From Prochlorococcus sp. AG-347-L20 (lineage in GTDB: Bacteria > Cyanobacteriota > Cyanobacteriia > PCC-6307 > Cyanobiaceae), in the NCBI GenBank assembly GCA_003281225.1, contig QCCP01000005.1, forward strand, positions 41,137 to 105,136: 64,000 bases of DNA. The letters are read 5' to 3'. This document shows, one piece after another, positions 21,512 through 30,041 of this stretch. The notes under the pieces are model-generated. The model was not told the origin of the DNA and did not search any database. It saw only the letters and a program-made list of their open reading frames with translations. A program made the position numbers and the translations under genes. Every line of letters starts with the position of its first letter. The stretch's first letter is position 1.

Positions 21512-21691
21512 CTAGTTAGTTACTTCAACTTCCTTATCCCTGCTTATTTGGCTTTCTAGAACTTCTATAGATGCTGTGACGGAGGCAATTTTACGTTCAA
21601 GTGAATCCTTAATATAATTGAGCATTTCTAATTTCTTATGTTGATAAAAACTCTTTTTTTCTTTAGATGACTTGAAATAACAATTAAACAT
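21512..21691 (-). CDS. Small protein (59 aa), unknown
   Basis: Short open frame read directly from the intergenic DNA: ATG at 21691, TAG ending at 21512, 59 residues. The product begins MFNCYFKSSKEKKSF and continues as a charged, probably coiled-coil helix (KLEMLNYIKDSLERKI, then SIEVLESQISRDKEVE). There is no signal peptide or membrane segment. It is convergent with the Ap4A phosphorylase-like gene, 3 bp between their stops, which fits the tight packing around it. I do not recognise the family; the coding call rests on composition and on filling an otherwise empty gap. Confidence 0.55.
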   Translation of the reverse strand: MFNCYFKSSKEKKSFYQHKKLEMLNYIKDSLERKIASVTASIEVLESQISRDKEVEVTN

Positions 21692-21835
21692 TTTTTACTT
21701 TAATTATAAAAAGATACTTAATTGACTTGTGACATAGAAATAAATTGGTTTTAATTTAAAAACAATATTCCGTATGGACTTTCAATTTTTTTTGAATAAA
21801 ATTAAATAAATTCCTTACTATTCTAGAAAATATTA

Positions 21836-22846
21836 TTGAATATTCCTGAAAAATCAAATACCAAAAGAATTTCAATTGATTTACCTGAGGAACTAATATC
21901 CAGGTTTGATCAATTACGAAAAGAGTGGGGATTTAGAGCAAGAGGACCTGTAATAGAAAAGATACTTAAAGAACTTCTTCAAGAAGATGATTTACTACCT
22001 AAGAACCAACAGCAAGAAATAGACTTTAACGAGAATAAAAATAATGAAAATTTAAATATTGATGAAGATACTGCATTGGTATTAATTAAATCAGACGTAA
22101 AAAAAGAAGTTAATGAGATATCTTTGAATAAAAGATTTACAAATAACAATCAATATAAAGAAAAAGCCAACTCAAACATAAACCTTCCCAATTTTGTTGA
22201 AAAAAAAGTAAAGAATCTAAGAAGAAGTATTAATAGTGAAAAATTAAAGGAGAATATTAATGATATTCAAATTAATACAATTAATGAAACTGAATTAATA
22301 AAATGTCGAATTGAGTTAATTAGTCATTGGAAAACCTTATATGGATCAGTTCCTAATGATCATGTAGTAGAAGCTTCGATGGATTGGTTTGAAAGAGATA
22401 TATGGCCAAATCTTGATGGGACTGAAAATCTACCCTTTACGTGGAGTGCCGCCAATAAATTAATGTCAGAATTATGCCCATTTTGGGTAAAGAAAAATCC
22501 ATCCCTTGAAATTGTTTTATTAATGATTGGCGTTTTAGAAGACCCTTTTGCGACGTCAGATCTGATAAATAGAATACCAACACTTATGAGAAGATTTGTA
22601 AGTAGATTTAAGCGAAATAATAGATCTAATTCATTTGAAACTTTGGACTCAACAATGACAGTACATGGAGCACTTAAATTATTGAATTTATCAACATCCG
22701 CTGGATCTGCTCATACGTTCCGTAAAATTAGGGAGGCCTATAAATCAATAGCCTTAGAGACGCATCCAGATGCAGGAGGATCAACAGATCAAATGAGAAA
22801 ATTAAATGAAGCGTATCAATTGCTAAAAAATCTATATAGAAATTAG
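21836..22846 (+). CDS. Ribbon-helix-helix / J-domain fusion protein
   Basis: A 336-residue protein with an unusual domain pair. Residues about 10-48 (RISIDLPEELISRFDQLRK, then GPVIEKILKELL) look like a ribbon-helix-helix DNA-binding domain. Residues 50-150 are low-complexity and Lys/Asn-rich, probably a flexible linker. Residues 160-265 form an unrecognised conserved-looking helical domain (HWKTLYGSVPNDHV, MDWFERDIWPNLDG). The C-terminus from about 275 is a J-domain with the HPD motif intact in ALETHPDAGGSTDQM, the part that stimulates DnaK ATPase. Start is TTG at 21836; the in-frame stop at 21824 leaves no ATG option. Known in this group as a DnaJ-like protein; its job is unknown. Confidence 0.82.
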   Translation: MNIPEKSNTKRISIDLPEELISRFDQLRKEWGFRARGPVIEKILKELLQEDDLLPKNQQQEIDFNENKNNENLNIDEDTALVLIKSDVKKEVNEISLNKRFTNNNQYKEKANSNINLPNFVEKKVKNLRRSINSEKLKENINDIQINTINETELIKCRIELISHWKTLYGSVPNDHVVEASMDWFERDIWPNLDGTENLPFTWSAANKLMSELCPFWVKKNPSLEIVLLMIGVLEDPFATSDLINRIPTLMRRFVSRFKRNNRSNSFETLDSTMTVHGALKLLNLSTSAGSAHTFRKIREAYKSIALETHPDAGGSTDQMRKLNEAYQLLKNLYRN

Positions 22847-22864
22847 TATACTAATTCTCAAGTA

Positions 22865-22901
22865 AGACTATTTATAAGTCTACATAATAGTCTCATATAA
22901 G
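22865..22901. repeat. Inverted-repeat element, copy 1
   Basis: AGACTATTTATAAGTCT (arms AGACT/AGTCT) at 22865-22881, followed by AGTCTCATATAAG at 22889-22901. It lies just after the stop of the RHH/J-domain gene. The same two building blocks recur in copies 2 and 3. Confidence 0.65.
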
Positions 22902-23030
22902 ATAGATGTTAATTGAATATTTCTTATTTTCATCAATTATTTTTATTCAATCTTAATAAAACATTAATGATGTATAAATGAAATGAAATTAAAGAAAAAT
23001 TTACTTTTAAAAAATCCTTGTATACTACTT

Positions 23031-23088
23031 CTTATATGAGACTTATTATAAGTCTTAAAAATAGTCTCAAAATACTATAATAAGATAG
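23031..23088. repeat. Inverted-repeat element, copy 2
   Basis: CTTATATGAGACT at 23031-23043 (the reverse complement of AGTCTCATATAAG in copy 1), overlapping the perfect hairpin AGACTTATTATAAGTCT (7-bp arms, 23039-23055), then ATAGTCTCA and ATAAGATAG, the latter also following copy 1. Confidence 0.65.
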
Positions 23089-23236
23089 TTTAATTTATTA
23101 ATTTAGATGAATCATAAACAAACTGCCTAGGAAAAATTATAAATTGAATAATAAATCAATAAACTATGTCCTTTCAATGTCCAAGAAATTTACAAGGACT
23201 AGAAAGTATTGCTATTAAAAGGTTTTTCGTATTCCC

Positions 23237-23257
23237 GTACTGCCTTAAAGACAGTAC
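23237..23257. terminator. Hairpin at the 3' end of the 86-codon gene
   Basis: GTACTG at 23237-23242 pairs with CAGTAC at 23252-23257, extended by CTT/AAG inside after one mismatch, giving a stem of about 9 bp with a very short loop. It sits directly at the stop codon of the minus-strand gene. There is no long T-run on either strand, so it is only a possible terminator or transcript-end structure. Confidence 0.45.
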
Positions 23258-23517
23258 TACTTATTTTGAAGCTTTTCAATGGCAGTTTGTTTATCAATAC
23301 TAGGAATATCACTTAATCCATTAGCATCGAACCAAGGGGCGCTAGCCCAATCAAATCCTTCACCAAAAGTATTATCTGGTGCAGTTATATACCAGTGACA
23401 TGATGCATCTGGTATGTCTACAGCACACTTTGACCAATCATCAGACCACTGAGGAACTTGTACCCAAAGCACTGAAGATAGAAGTAGAGATAGTAGATTA
23501 ATCATGATCATTATCAT
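23257..23517 (-). CDS. Small exported or membrane-anchored protein (86 aa), unknown
   Basis: A short protein with a hydrophobic N-terminus (residues about 2-20, INLLSLLLSSVLWVQV) and a polar, Trp- and Asp-rich remainder with two cysteines (WSKCAVDIPDASCHWY) that could form a disulfide. This suggests a secreted or periplasmic protein, though no clean signal peptidase site is visible. Three in-frame ATGs at 23517, 23511 and 23505 make the start uncertain. Inverted-repeat copies lie on both sides of the gene. I do not recognise the family. Confidence 0.7.
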   Translation of the reverse strand: MIMIMINLLSLLLSSVLWVQVPQWSDDWSKCAVDIPDASCHWYITAPDNTFGEGFDWASAPWFDANGLSDIPSIDKQTAIEKLQNK

Positions 23518-23552
23518 ACAACACTAATTACTTTTATAGGATTATTATTTAT

Positions 23553-23597
23553 CTTATATAAGAATTATATATAGACTATTTTTTAGTCTCATATGAG
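23553..23597. repeat. Inverted-repeat element, copy 3
   Basis: CTTATATAAG palindrome at 23553-23562, then AGACTA/TAGTCT arms with a TTTTT loop at 23573-23589, running into AGTCTCATATGAGA (CTCATATGAG palindrome at 23588-23597). It lies between the start of the 86-codon gene and the stop of pheT. Confidence 0.65.
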
Positions 23598-23610
23598 ATT
23601 AACAATACAA

Positions 23611-26055
23611 TTAATTCCTCAATTTAGTGTTAAAACATTTTTCAACATTAGAAATGATATTTGAATGTATTGAGGTAATGTCCGAGTCAAGTAATGTTTT
23701 ATCTTTATCTCTATAAGATAATCTAAATGTATAACTTATATGATCATCTCCAAATTTAGTATCTTCAAAAACATCAAGTAAATTTACATCCTCTAAGAGA
23801 TTTTTTCCTGTTTTTCTTATTTGCGATGTTATTTCGCTAATTAAAAATTTCTTACTGAAAACAAAATTTATATCCCTTTCCATTTTCGGAACAATTGGGT
23901 ATTGCTTATATATTGGAATCCATTTATTTTTTCTTGTACTAGCTCCCAAGAGGTTAGAAATATTTATGTTAAATAAATAAACTTTTTTTAATGATTTTTT
24001 TTCTAATATTAGTTTGGGATGTATTTCACCAAAATAACCTGCATCTTTCCCTTCAATAAGTAATTTCGCTGTTCTTCCTGGATGAAGAAAATCAATTGAA
24101 TCAGTAGGTTTATCATCAATTTTAATGTTTAACGATGCTAAAGCCTCCTTTAACTTTCCTCTGGCCTGGTAATAATTAAGATCGTTATCCTTCCCCGAAT
24201 CTATCCATCTTCCAAATTTTTTATTTCCATAGATCGCACCATTCAGAACTTCTTCTTGAATGAACTCAGTTTTCTTTTGAAAAACATTTCCAATTTCAAA
24301 TATATAACAACTTACTTGTCCAGCTTTTATATTACGGTTAACTATCTCCAAATGTTCTTTCCAGATATTATCTCTAAGACAGCTTGTTTCTAATAACAAA
24401 GGATTAGAAATCTTTATAAGTTTTTCATCATCTTCAGGAACAAGAGAATAGCTTAGTACTTCGTTAAAACCATTTTCTATAAAACCATTTTTTACTTTTC
24501 TCAATGCCAACTGTTCTGATGACAATTTTCCTGGCTTAATTGGATTAGGAAGTTTTAAGTCGAATCTGTCATAGCCTATTAATCTAGCTATTTCTTCAAT
24601 TAAATCTATTTCTCTTGTTAAATCATGCGATCTATTAGGAATTACTGCTACATCCCAGCCATATTCTTTATTCCTTAAAGTGCAACCTATGAGTGTTAAT
24701 TTATCAACTATTTCATTATCAGATAAATTTCTTTTTTCAAATTGATCGTTAATTATTAATGGACCAAGAATTTTATGTATTCGATTTCTCCGTAGTTTAA
24801 TAAATATATCCTCATTACTTATTAAATTTGAAGTATTAATGATTGGTGAATTAATAGAAAAATATTCTTCTAAAAGATTAATTGCTCTAGTTACTGCACT
24901 TATTGTATTTTTTGATGAAATACCTTTTTCATACCTGCTGCTAGATTCTGTTCTTATGCCTACGGCCTTGGAAGATTTTCTTATAGTAACTGGATTAAAA
25001 ACAGCGCCTTCAAGGTAAATAGATGAAGTAGTATTACTTACAGAAGTCTCTAAACCGCCTATAACCCCCGCAATAGCTACCGGTTTATCACAACAAGTAA
25101 TAACTGTGATATTGTCATTTAGGTCATATTCTTTACCATCTAAGCAAATAAGTCTTTCGTTATCCTTCCCTTTTCTTACAGAGAAATCTTCTGGAGAAAC
25201 TTCCTTACCAATAAAGTTTGACAGTTTATCTTTATCAAACGCATGCAAAGGTTGACCTTGTTCTAAAAGAATATAATTTGTCAAATCAACTAGAAGATTA
25301 ATAGATTTTATTCCTGATTTTTCTATACGGTCTTTAAGCCAATTTGGCGATAATTTCTCTCCATTTACTCCATCAATGCAGCTTATTGTATAAATGCAAT
25401 TAGATTCTATAGCCTCTGGACAAAGTTTAATTCCCTTAAGTAAATGAATATCGTATTTATGGTTTAATTCTGGAAAATTTAAGGTGGATTCTAAAAGGGC
25501 AGAAATTTCACGGGCTATACCTATAACAGACATTCCATCAGGTCTATTAGCTGTAATGGCTAATTCATATATAAAATCATTTAATTGAAGCAAGTCAGAC
25601 ACTGGCGTGCCCAATTCATGTTTTAGGGCCAAATCTTCATCAATGATCTCTATACCTTCGCTAGAGTCCTCTAAACCCAGTTCCTGCAGTGAACAAATCA
25701 TTCCTTCACTCATGACACCTCTAATTTCACTTCTTTTAATAGTTAAATCAACTGCATTTAAATTCGCGCCCACAGTAGCTACATAAACATAAATATTTGG
25801 TTTAATATTCCGCGCACCACAGATAATTTGTAAATTTTTTGAATTACCAATATCGACTTGGCAAATTGAAAGTTTGTCAGATCCTTCGTGTTTTAAAACA
25901 GATAATACCTTACCTAAAACAACACCATTTACATTTTTTGAACAATCTTCTAATGATTCAACCTCAAATCCACCAATAGACAATTTCTCAGAGAGATCTT
26001 CAGGAGTAGAAGTAATTTCTACTAAATTTTTCAACCAATTTTGAGAAACTTTCAT
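23611..26055 (-). CDS. pheT: Phenylalanyl-tRNA synthetase beta subunit
   Basis: Beta subunit of the class II (alpha2 beta2) phenylalanyl-tRNA synthetase. The 814 residues are the normal length and order: an N-terminal EMAP-type tRNA-binding domain (SVLKHEGSDKLSICQVD near 50-66), the B3/B4 editing region (LAITANRPDGMSVIGIAREI), the B5 domain, the catalytic-like core (GYDRFDLKLPNPI, FLHPGRTAKLLIEG, GEIHP) and a C-terminal ferredoxin-fold anticodon-binding domain (YPIVPKMERDINFVF). ATG start at 26055, divergent from rpmG. The alpha subunit gene is not in this window, which is usual for cyanobacteria. Confidence 0.96.
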   Translation of the reverse strand: MKVSQNWLKNLVEITSTPEDLSEKLSIGGFEVESLEDCSKNVNGVVLGKVLSVLKHEGSDKLSICQVDIGNSKNLQIICGARNIKPNIYVYVATVGANLNAVDLTIKRSEIRGVMSEGMICSLQELGLEDSSEGIEIIDEDLALKHELGTPVSDLLQLNDFIYELAITANRPDGMSVIGIAREISALLESTLNFPELNHKYDIHLLKGIKLCPEAIESNCIYTISCIDGVNGEKLSPNWLKDRIEKSGIKSINLLVDLTNYILLEQGQPLHAFDKDKLSNFIGKEVSPEDFSVRKGKDNERLICLDGKEYDLNDNITVITCCDKPVAIAGVIGGLETSVSNTTSSIYLEGAVFNPVTIRKSSKAVGIRTESSSRYEKGISSKNTISAVTRAINLLEEYFSINSPIINTSNLISNEDIFIKLRRNRIHKILGPLIINDQFEKRNLSDNEIVDKLTLIGCTLRNKEYGWDVAVIPNRSHDLTREIDLIEEIARLIGYDRFDLKLPNPIKPGKLSSEQLALRKVKNGFIENGFNEVLSYSLVPEDDEKLIKISNPLLLETSCLRDNIWKEHLEIVNRNIKAGQVSCYIFEIGNVFQKKTEFIQEEVLNGAIYGNKKFGRWIDSGKDNDLNYYQARGKLKEALASLNIKIDDKPTDSIDFLHPGRTAKLLIEGKDAGYFGEIHPKLILEKKSLKKVYLFNINISNLLGASTRKNKWIPIYKQYPIVPKMERDINFVFSKKFLISEITSQIRKTGKNLLEDVNLLDVFEDTKFGDDHISYTFRLSYRDKDKTLLDSDITSIHSNIISNVEKCFNTKLRN

Positions 26056-26157
26056 ATATATTTTTTAATCAATTGATGATAAAAGAAATGAGTATATCTT
26101 TAAAAAAGTTTGTTAAAGATGTACAATAGAAAATTATACAATAGAGTATCAATTAAA

Positions 26158-26352
26158 ATGGCTAAAAAAGGGACAAGAGTTGTAGTGACCCTGGAATGTA
26201 CCGAAGCTAGGACAAGCACAGATCCTAAGAGATCAAATGGTGTCTCAAGATATACTACTGAAAAGAATCGTAGAAATACAACAGAAAGATTAGAACTAAA
26301 AAAGTTTAATCCTCATTTAAACAGAATGACAATTCACAAAGAAATTAAGTAA
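26158..26352 (+). CDS. rpmG: 50S ribosomal protein L33
   Basis: Large-subunit ribosomal protein L33, 64 residues beginning [14 protein letters not shown], in the cyanobacterial/plastid form ([21 protein letters not shown]). The frame is open further upstream to an ATG at 26110, but those extra 16 residues do not belong to the family, so 26158 is chosen. It is followed 17 bp later by rpsR, the classic cyanobacterial and plastid rpl33-rps18 pair. Confidence 0.96.
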   Translation: MAKKGTRVVVTLECTEARTSTDPKRSNGVSRYTTEKNRRNTTERLELKKFNPHLNRMTIHKEIK

Positions 26353-26369
26353 TCAAATCAAATTAAATC

Positions 26370-26591
26370 ATGCCTAATTCAATTTTTAAAAAACAACTAT
26401 CACCTATCAAACCTGGTGATCCTATTGACTATAAGGATGTAGAACTACTAAAAAAATTCATAACTGAGAGGGGAAAAATCTTACCAAGAAGAATGACAGG
26501 TTTAACCTCTAAGCAACAAAGAGATCTCACATTAGCTGTTAAGAGAGCAAGAATTGTAGCTCTTTTACCCTTCGTAAATCCTGAAGGATAA
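26370..26591 (+). CDS. rpsR: 30S ribosomal protein S18
   Basis: Small-subunit ribosomal protein S18, 73 residues. The typical central block is present: [19 protein letters not shown], then [20 protein letters not shown] and [10 protein letters not shown] at the C-terminus. It forms an operon with rpmG. The next gene, an RNase II-type protein, starts 45 bp downstream on the same strand. Confidence 0.97.
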   Translation: MPNSIFKKQLSPIKPGDPIDYKDVELLKKFITERGKILPRRMTGLTSKQQRDLTLAVKRARIVALLPFVNPEG

Positions 26592-26636
26592 TTTCATATT
26601 TAATATAGTTGGCGCTATAATTGATAATTCAAATAT

Positions 26637-27821
26637 TTGAAAGATTTAACTAATTTAAAAACATATATTATTGACTCTGATGATCCACATGAGGTTGATG
26701 ACGCTATTTCATTAGAAATAAAAGAAGGAAATAAAAAAAATTTATGGATACATATTACTAATCCATGCAAACTCTTTTTGCATGACTCTGATGTTGATTT
26801 AAATGCAAGAAAGAGAAATAGCAGTTTATATTTAATTGATCAATATATCCCAATGCTCCCTAAGGATATTCTTGAAAAGGCAAATCTAGCTCAAAATAAA
26901 GTTTCAGAAACTATTAGTGCATCAATAGAATTCAATGATGATGGATCAATATATAAATATGAAATTACTGAAGCAATAATAAAACCAAAATATCAATTAA
27001 CATATGAAGATGCGAATGAAATATTAGAAATAGAACCTAAAGAAGAAATAGAATTAATTGAGATTAAAAATTTATTAGAAAAAAGTATTACATTCAGAAA
27101 GAAACAAGGAGCAATTATTTTTGAAAGTCCTAATAATAAAATTAAATTATATGAGGATAAAATTATACTAACTAAATTAGAGAAAACAATATCACAAATT
27201 ATAGTTGCAGAATCAATGATATTAATGGGTTATGTAACAAGTTTATTTATTGATAAATATGATTTAGCGGCTGCATTTAGGATTCAAAAAACAAACTGCA
27301 AACCATCTGAAATACTTAATAGATACAAAGATAGTGATATTAAATATATAATATTAAAACAATATATGGGAAGAAGTTACATAACTACTAAACCAGGAAT
27401 CCATGAATCTTTAGGCCTTAAAATGTATGTACAATGTACATCACCATTGAGAAGATATCTTGATTTAATTATTCAAAGGCAAGTCTATAACAAACTTAAT
27501 AGTTACAAAGTTCTAAGTAAAGATTCAGTCTCTAAGATTATTGATTTTTCAAAAAATAGACAATTAGAGAATAATAATATATTTAAAAATGATAAATTTA
27601 ATTATTTAAAATTATTTTTTAAAAATGAAAAAAAGCCTTTTTATCAAATAATATTTGTTAAGTGGATTAATCATAAAAAAAATATTGCTTTAGTTTATTT
27701 TCCAGATTATTCACTTGAAATACTTATTACTCTTTTTGTATCAATAGAAATATATAGTAATAAAATATATAAAGTTAAATATATTATAAATGATAGTAAT
27801 CTTTTAGAGTTTATTTATTAA
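26637..27821 (+). CDS. RNase II-type exoribonuclease (RNB domain, catalytic residues intact)
   Basis: A compact 394-residue protein of the RNase II/R (RNB) superfamily, 3'-to-5' exoribonucleases. The catalytic aspartate cluster is intact in YIIDSDDPHEVDDAISLE near residues 11-27, followed by LWIHIT, LYLIDQYIPMLP, and the C-terminal active-site block VQCTSPLRRYLDLIIQR near 265-281. It lacks the long N-terminal cold-shock domains of E. coli RNase II/R and any obvious C-terminal S1 domain. Start is TTG at 26637. Position behind rpsR is plausible for an RNA-processing gene. A second, much longer RNB-type gene at 42457 has lost the active site. Confidence 0.88.
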   Translation: MKDLTNLKTYIIDSDDPHEVDDAISLEIKEGNKKNLWIHITNPCKLFLHDSDVDLNARKRNSSLYLIDQYIPMLPKDILEKANLAQNKVSETISASIEFNDDGSIYKYEITEAIIKPKYQLTYEDANEILEIEPKEEIELIEIKNLLEKSITFRKKQGAIIFESPNNKIKLYEDKIILTKLEKTISQIIVAESMILMGYVTSLFIDKYDLAAAFRIQKTNCKPSEILNRYKDSDIKYIILKQYMGRSYITTKPGIHESLGLKMYVQCTSPLRRYLDLIIQRQVYNKLNSYKVLSKDSVSKIIDFSKNRQLENNNIFKNDKFNYLKLFFKNEKKPFYQIIFVKWINHKKNIALVYFPDYSLEILITLFVSIEIYSNKIYKVKYIINDSNLLEFIY

Positions 27822-27889
27822 TAAGATAATAAATATAATAGGTTGTTATTAGTTTAAAAAATATCTGTTAGTATTAATAAAAAAGCTTT

Positions 27890-29434
27890 ATGACTTTTGT
27901 CATTACTACACCTTTATACTATGTTAATGATAAACCTCATTTAGGAAGTGTATATACAACAATAATTTGTGACTCAATAGCTAGGTATAAAAGGCTTGCA
28001 GGTGAAGATGTTATTTTCATCACTGGTGTTGATGAACATGGTTTGAAAATACAAAGAACAGCTAATGAAAAGGGTATTGAACCAAAATTACATTGTGATG
28101 AAATCTCAGAAGTCTTTAATAGTAATTGGAAAAATTGGAATATATCCTTTGATAAATTTATAAGAACAAGCTCAAAAAATCATGAATTTGTCGTTAATGA
28201 ATTTTATGAAAGAGTAAAAGCATCAGATGATATCTATATGGGAGTTCAAAAAGGTTGGTATTGTGTAGGTTGTGAAGAATTTAAAGATAATCCAGAAAAC
28301 TCATCAACATACAAGTGCCCCATACATCAAAAAAATCTAGAATGGAAAAATGAAGAGAATCTCTTTTTTCGGCTTTCAAAATATCAAAAAGAAATTGAGA
28401 AAATAATCAACGAACCTTCTTTTATAGAGCCAATAGAAAGAAAGAATGAAATTATAAATTTTGTGTCTAGAGGTTTAAAGGATTTTTCAATTTCAAGAAC
28501 AAATGTCTCATGGGGAATTCCAGTCCCTGGTTACGATAACCATACCTTTTATGTATGGTTTGATGCTTTACTTGGATATGTAAGTGCCATTAGTTCTGAC
28601 GCGACAGAACATTCATTGGAAAAATCAATTAGTGGAGGATGGCCAGCTGATGTTCATTTTATTGGTAAAGATATTCTGAGATTCCATGCTGTATATTGGC
28701 CCGCAATGCTCATTTCTGCCAATATGAAAGTTCCTAAAAAGGTTTTTGGGCATGGCTTTCTTACAAGAGAGGGGCAAAAAATGGGTAAAAGCTTAGGAAA
28801 TGTACTCGACCCTGATTTATTGCTTACAAAATATGGAAATGATCCTGTAAGGTGGTACCTCATTAAAGACATATCACTAGGAAATGATGGGGATTTTCAA
28901 GATAAAAGATTTGTTGACATTATTAATAATGACTTAGCTAATACAATTGGTAATTTATTAAATAGAACATCATCCATGTCTAGAAAATGGTTTGATAATA
29001 AAGTTCCAAGTAATGAAAAAATTTTAGGTAAAAATAAATTAGAGATTTCTGCCAAAATTGCAGTCAAAAACTACATTTATAACTTTGATAACTACAAATT
29101 AGATCTAGCAGCTAATGAAGTCCTTAGCTTAGCAATTAATACAAATTTGTATTTGAATGATAATCAGCCATGGCTGTTAATAAAAGATAAAGATAATCTA
29201 CCTCTTGTTAAACAAATTATTTATAACGTTTTAGAAAGTACCCGAATAATAGGATTGTTATTGATACCTTTATTGCCCGAATTATCTACAAAAATTAATG
29301 AGCAACTTGGTTCTATATATACAGAAGAAATTCCTTGGAAACAACAATTAAGTTGGGGATTATTAGTAAGTAACTCAAGTCTTCCTAAACCCACTCCAAT
29401 CATAAATAAACTTGAGTATGAGCAACATTTATAG
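27890..29434 (+). CDS. metG: Methionyl-tRNA synthetase
   Basis: Class I synthetase that charges both initiator and elongator tRNA-Met. The 514 residues carry the HIGH-type motif in TTPLYYVNDKPHLGSVYTT near the N-terminus, a zinc-knuckle region (YCVGCEEF and KCPIHQ), and the KMSKS-type KMGKSLGN loop. The protein ends shortly after the anticodon-binding helices, so it lacks the C-terminal EMAP-like tRNA-binding domain some bacteria have. ATG start. The LptC-like gene begins inside its 3' end. Confidence 0.97.
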   Translation: MTFVITTPLYYVNDKPHLGSVYTTIICDSIARYKRLAGEDVIFITGVDEHGLKIQRTANEKGIEPKLHCDEISEVFNSNWKNWNISFDKFIRTSSKNHEFVVNEFYERVKASDDIYMGVQKGWYCVGCEEFKDNPENSSTYKCPIHQKNLEWKNEENLFFRLSKYQKEIEKIINEPSFIEPIERKNEIINFVSRGLKDFSISRTNVSWGIPVPGYDNHTFYVWFDALLGYVSAISSDATEHSLEKSISGGWPADVHFIGKDILRFHAVYWPAMLISANMKVPKKVFGHGFLTREGQKMGKSLGNVLDPDLLLTKYGNDPVRWYLIKDISLGNDGDFQDKRFVDIINNDLANTIGNLLNRTSSMSRKWFDNKVPSNEKILGKNKLEISAKIAVKNYIYNFDNYKLDLAANEVLSLAINTNLYLNDNQPWLLIKDKDNLPLVKQIIYNVLESTRIIGLLLIPLLPELSTKINEQLGSIYTEEIPWKQQLSWGLLVSNSSLPKPTPIINKLEYEQHL

Positions 29435-30041
29435 AATAATAATTTTTCTTCCATTATTTATGTTAGGTTGCACACCAAATGTAATTGATGAAAATAAAGT
29501 AATACAAAAAATAGAAAGTTTAGATATGACAATTTTCTCTAAAAGTGGAGATAAAATATATTCAATTAGCAGTCCAAATTCAAGTTATGACAATATTGAA
29601 TTAAAATTCCAATTAAAAAAACCTATCATTAATATTCTCAATGGAGAAGAAACTAAATATATTATTACTTCAGAAGAATCTACATTATCAGACAACAATA
29701 AACTCCTGAAATTGAAAGGGAATGTTAAATTAAAAACTTTTAAAAAAGATGGGGATTTTTTGTATGCTGATAATTTTATTTGGAATATAGAAAATACTAA
29801 CTATCTATTAGAGGGTAATATAAGATTTGAAAATCAAAATATCATCTTAAATTCAGGAAAAGCTATATTAGGTTCCGATAACATAATTGAATTTTTTAAT
29901 CCAGTAAAATACATAATAAAAGATGAAAATAACAAAAATAAGTATGAGATAAATTCAGAAAATGCTTACTATAATTTATCTACTGAATCAGTAAGTTTTA
30001 AAGCTAAAGATAAAAGAGTAAAATCAATAATTTATTTTTAA
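29418..30041 (+). CDS. LptC-like lipoprotein
   Basis: A predicted lipoprotein of about 207 residues: hydrophobic N-terminus IIIFLPLFMLGC gives a lipobox with the lipidated Cys near residue 18. The rest is beta-rich with repeated strands of the OstA/LptC type (LLKLKGNVKLKTF, DFLYADNFIWNIENTNYLLEGNI). LptC proteins pass lipopolysaccharide across the periplasm to the outer membrane. The chosen ATG at 29418 overlaps the metG end by 17 bp; a TTG at 29412 is the alternative. Its stop and that of the opposite gene share TTAA at 30038-30041. Confidence 0.72.
   Translation: MSNIYRIIIFLPLFMLGCTPNVIDENKVIQKIESLDMTIFSKSGDKIYSISSPNSSYDNIELKFQLKKPIINILNGEETKYIITSEESTLSDNNKLLKLKGNVKLKTFKKDGDFLYADNFIWNIENTNYLLEGNIRFENQNIILNSGKAILGSDNIIEFFNPVKYIIKDENNKNKYEINSENAYYNLSTESVSFKAKDKRVKSIIYF

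Larger units (their letters stand above)
22847..23256. other. Non-coding gap with inverted repeats
   Basis: A 410-bp gap without a convincing gene. It holds two copies of an AGACT...AGTCT inverted-repeat element (see the repeat entries) and an imperfect hairpin at its right edge. A 45-codon plus-strand frame at 23166 runs into the opposite-strand gene and is not believed. The rest is very AT-rich with no recognised RNA structure. Confidence 0.6.

Noticed and set aside
23166..23303. 45-codon plus-strand frame beginning MSFQCPRNLQ
   Set aside because: Its second half is antisense to the 86-codon gene and includes a hairpin; no supporting context.
26110..26157. Upstream start for rpmG adding 16 residues
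   Set aside because: The extra residues do not match L33 and the ATG at 26158 gives the standard MAKKGTRV start.
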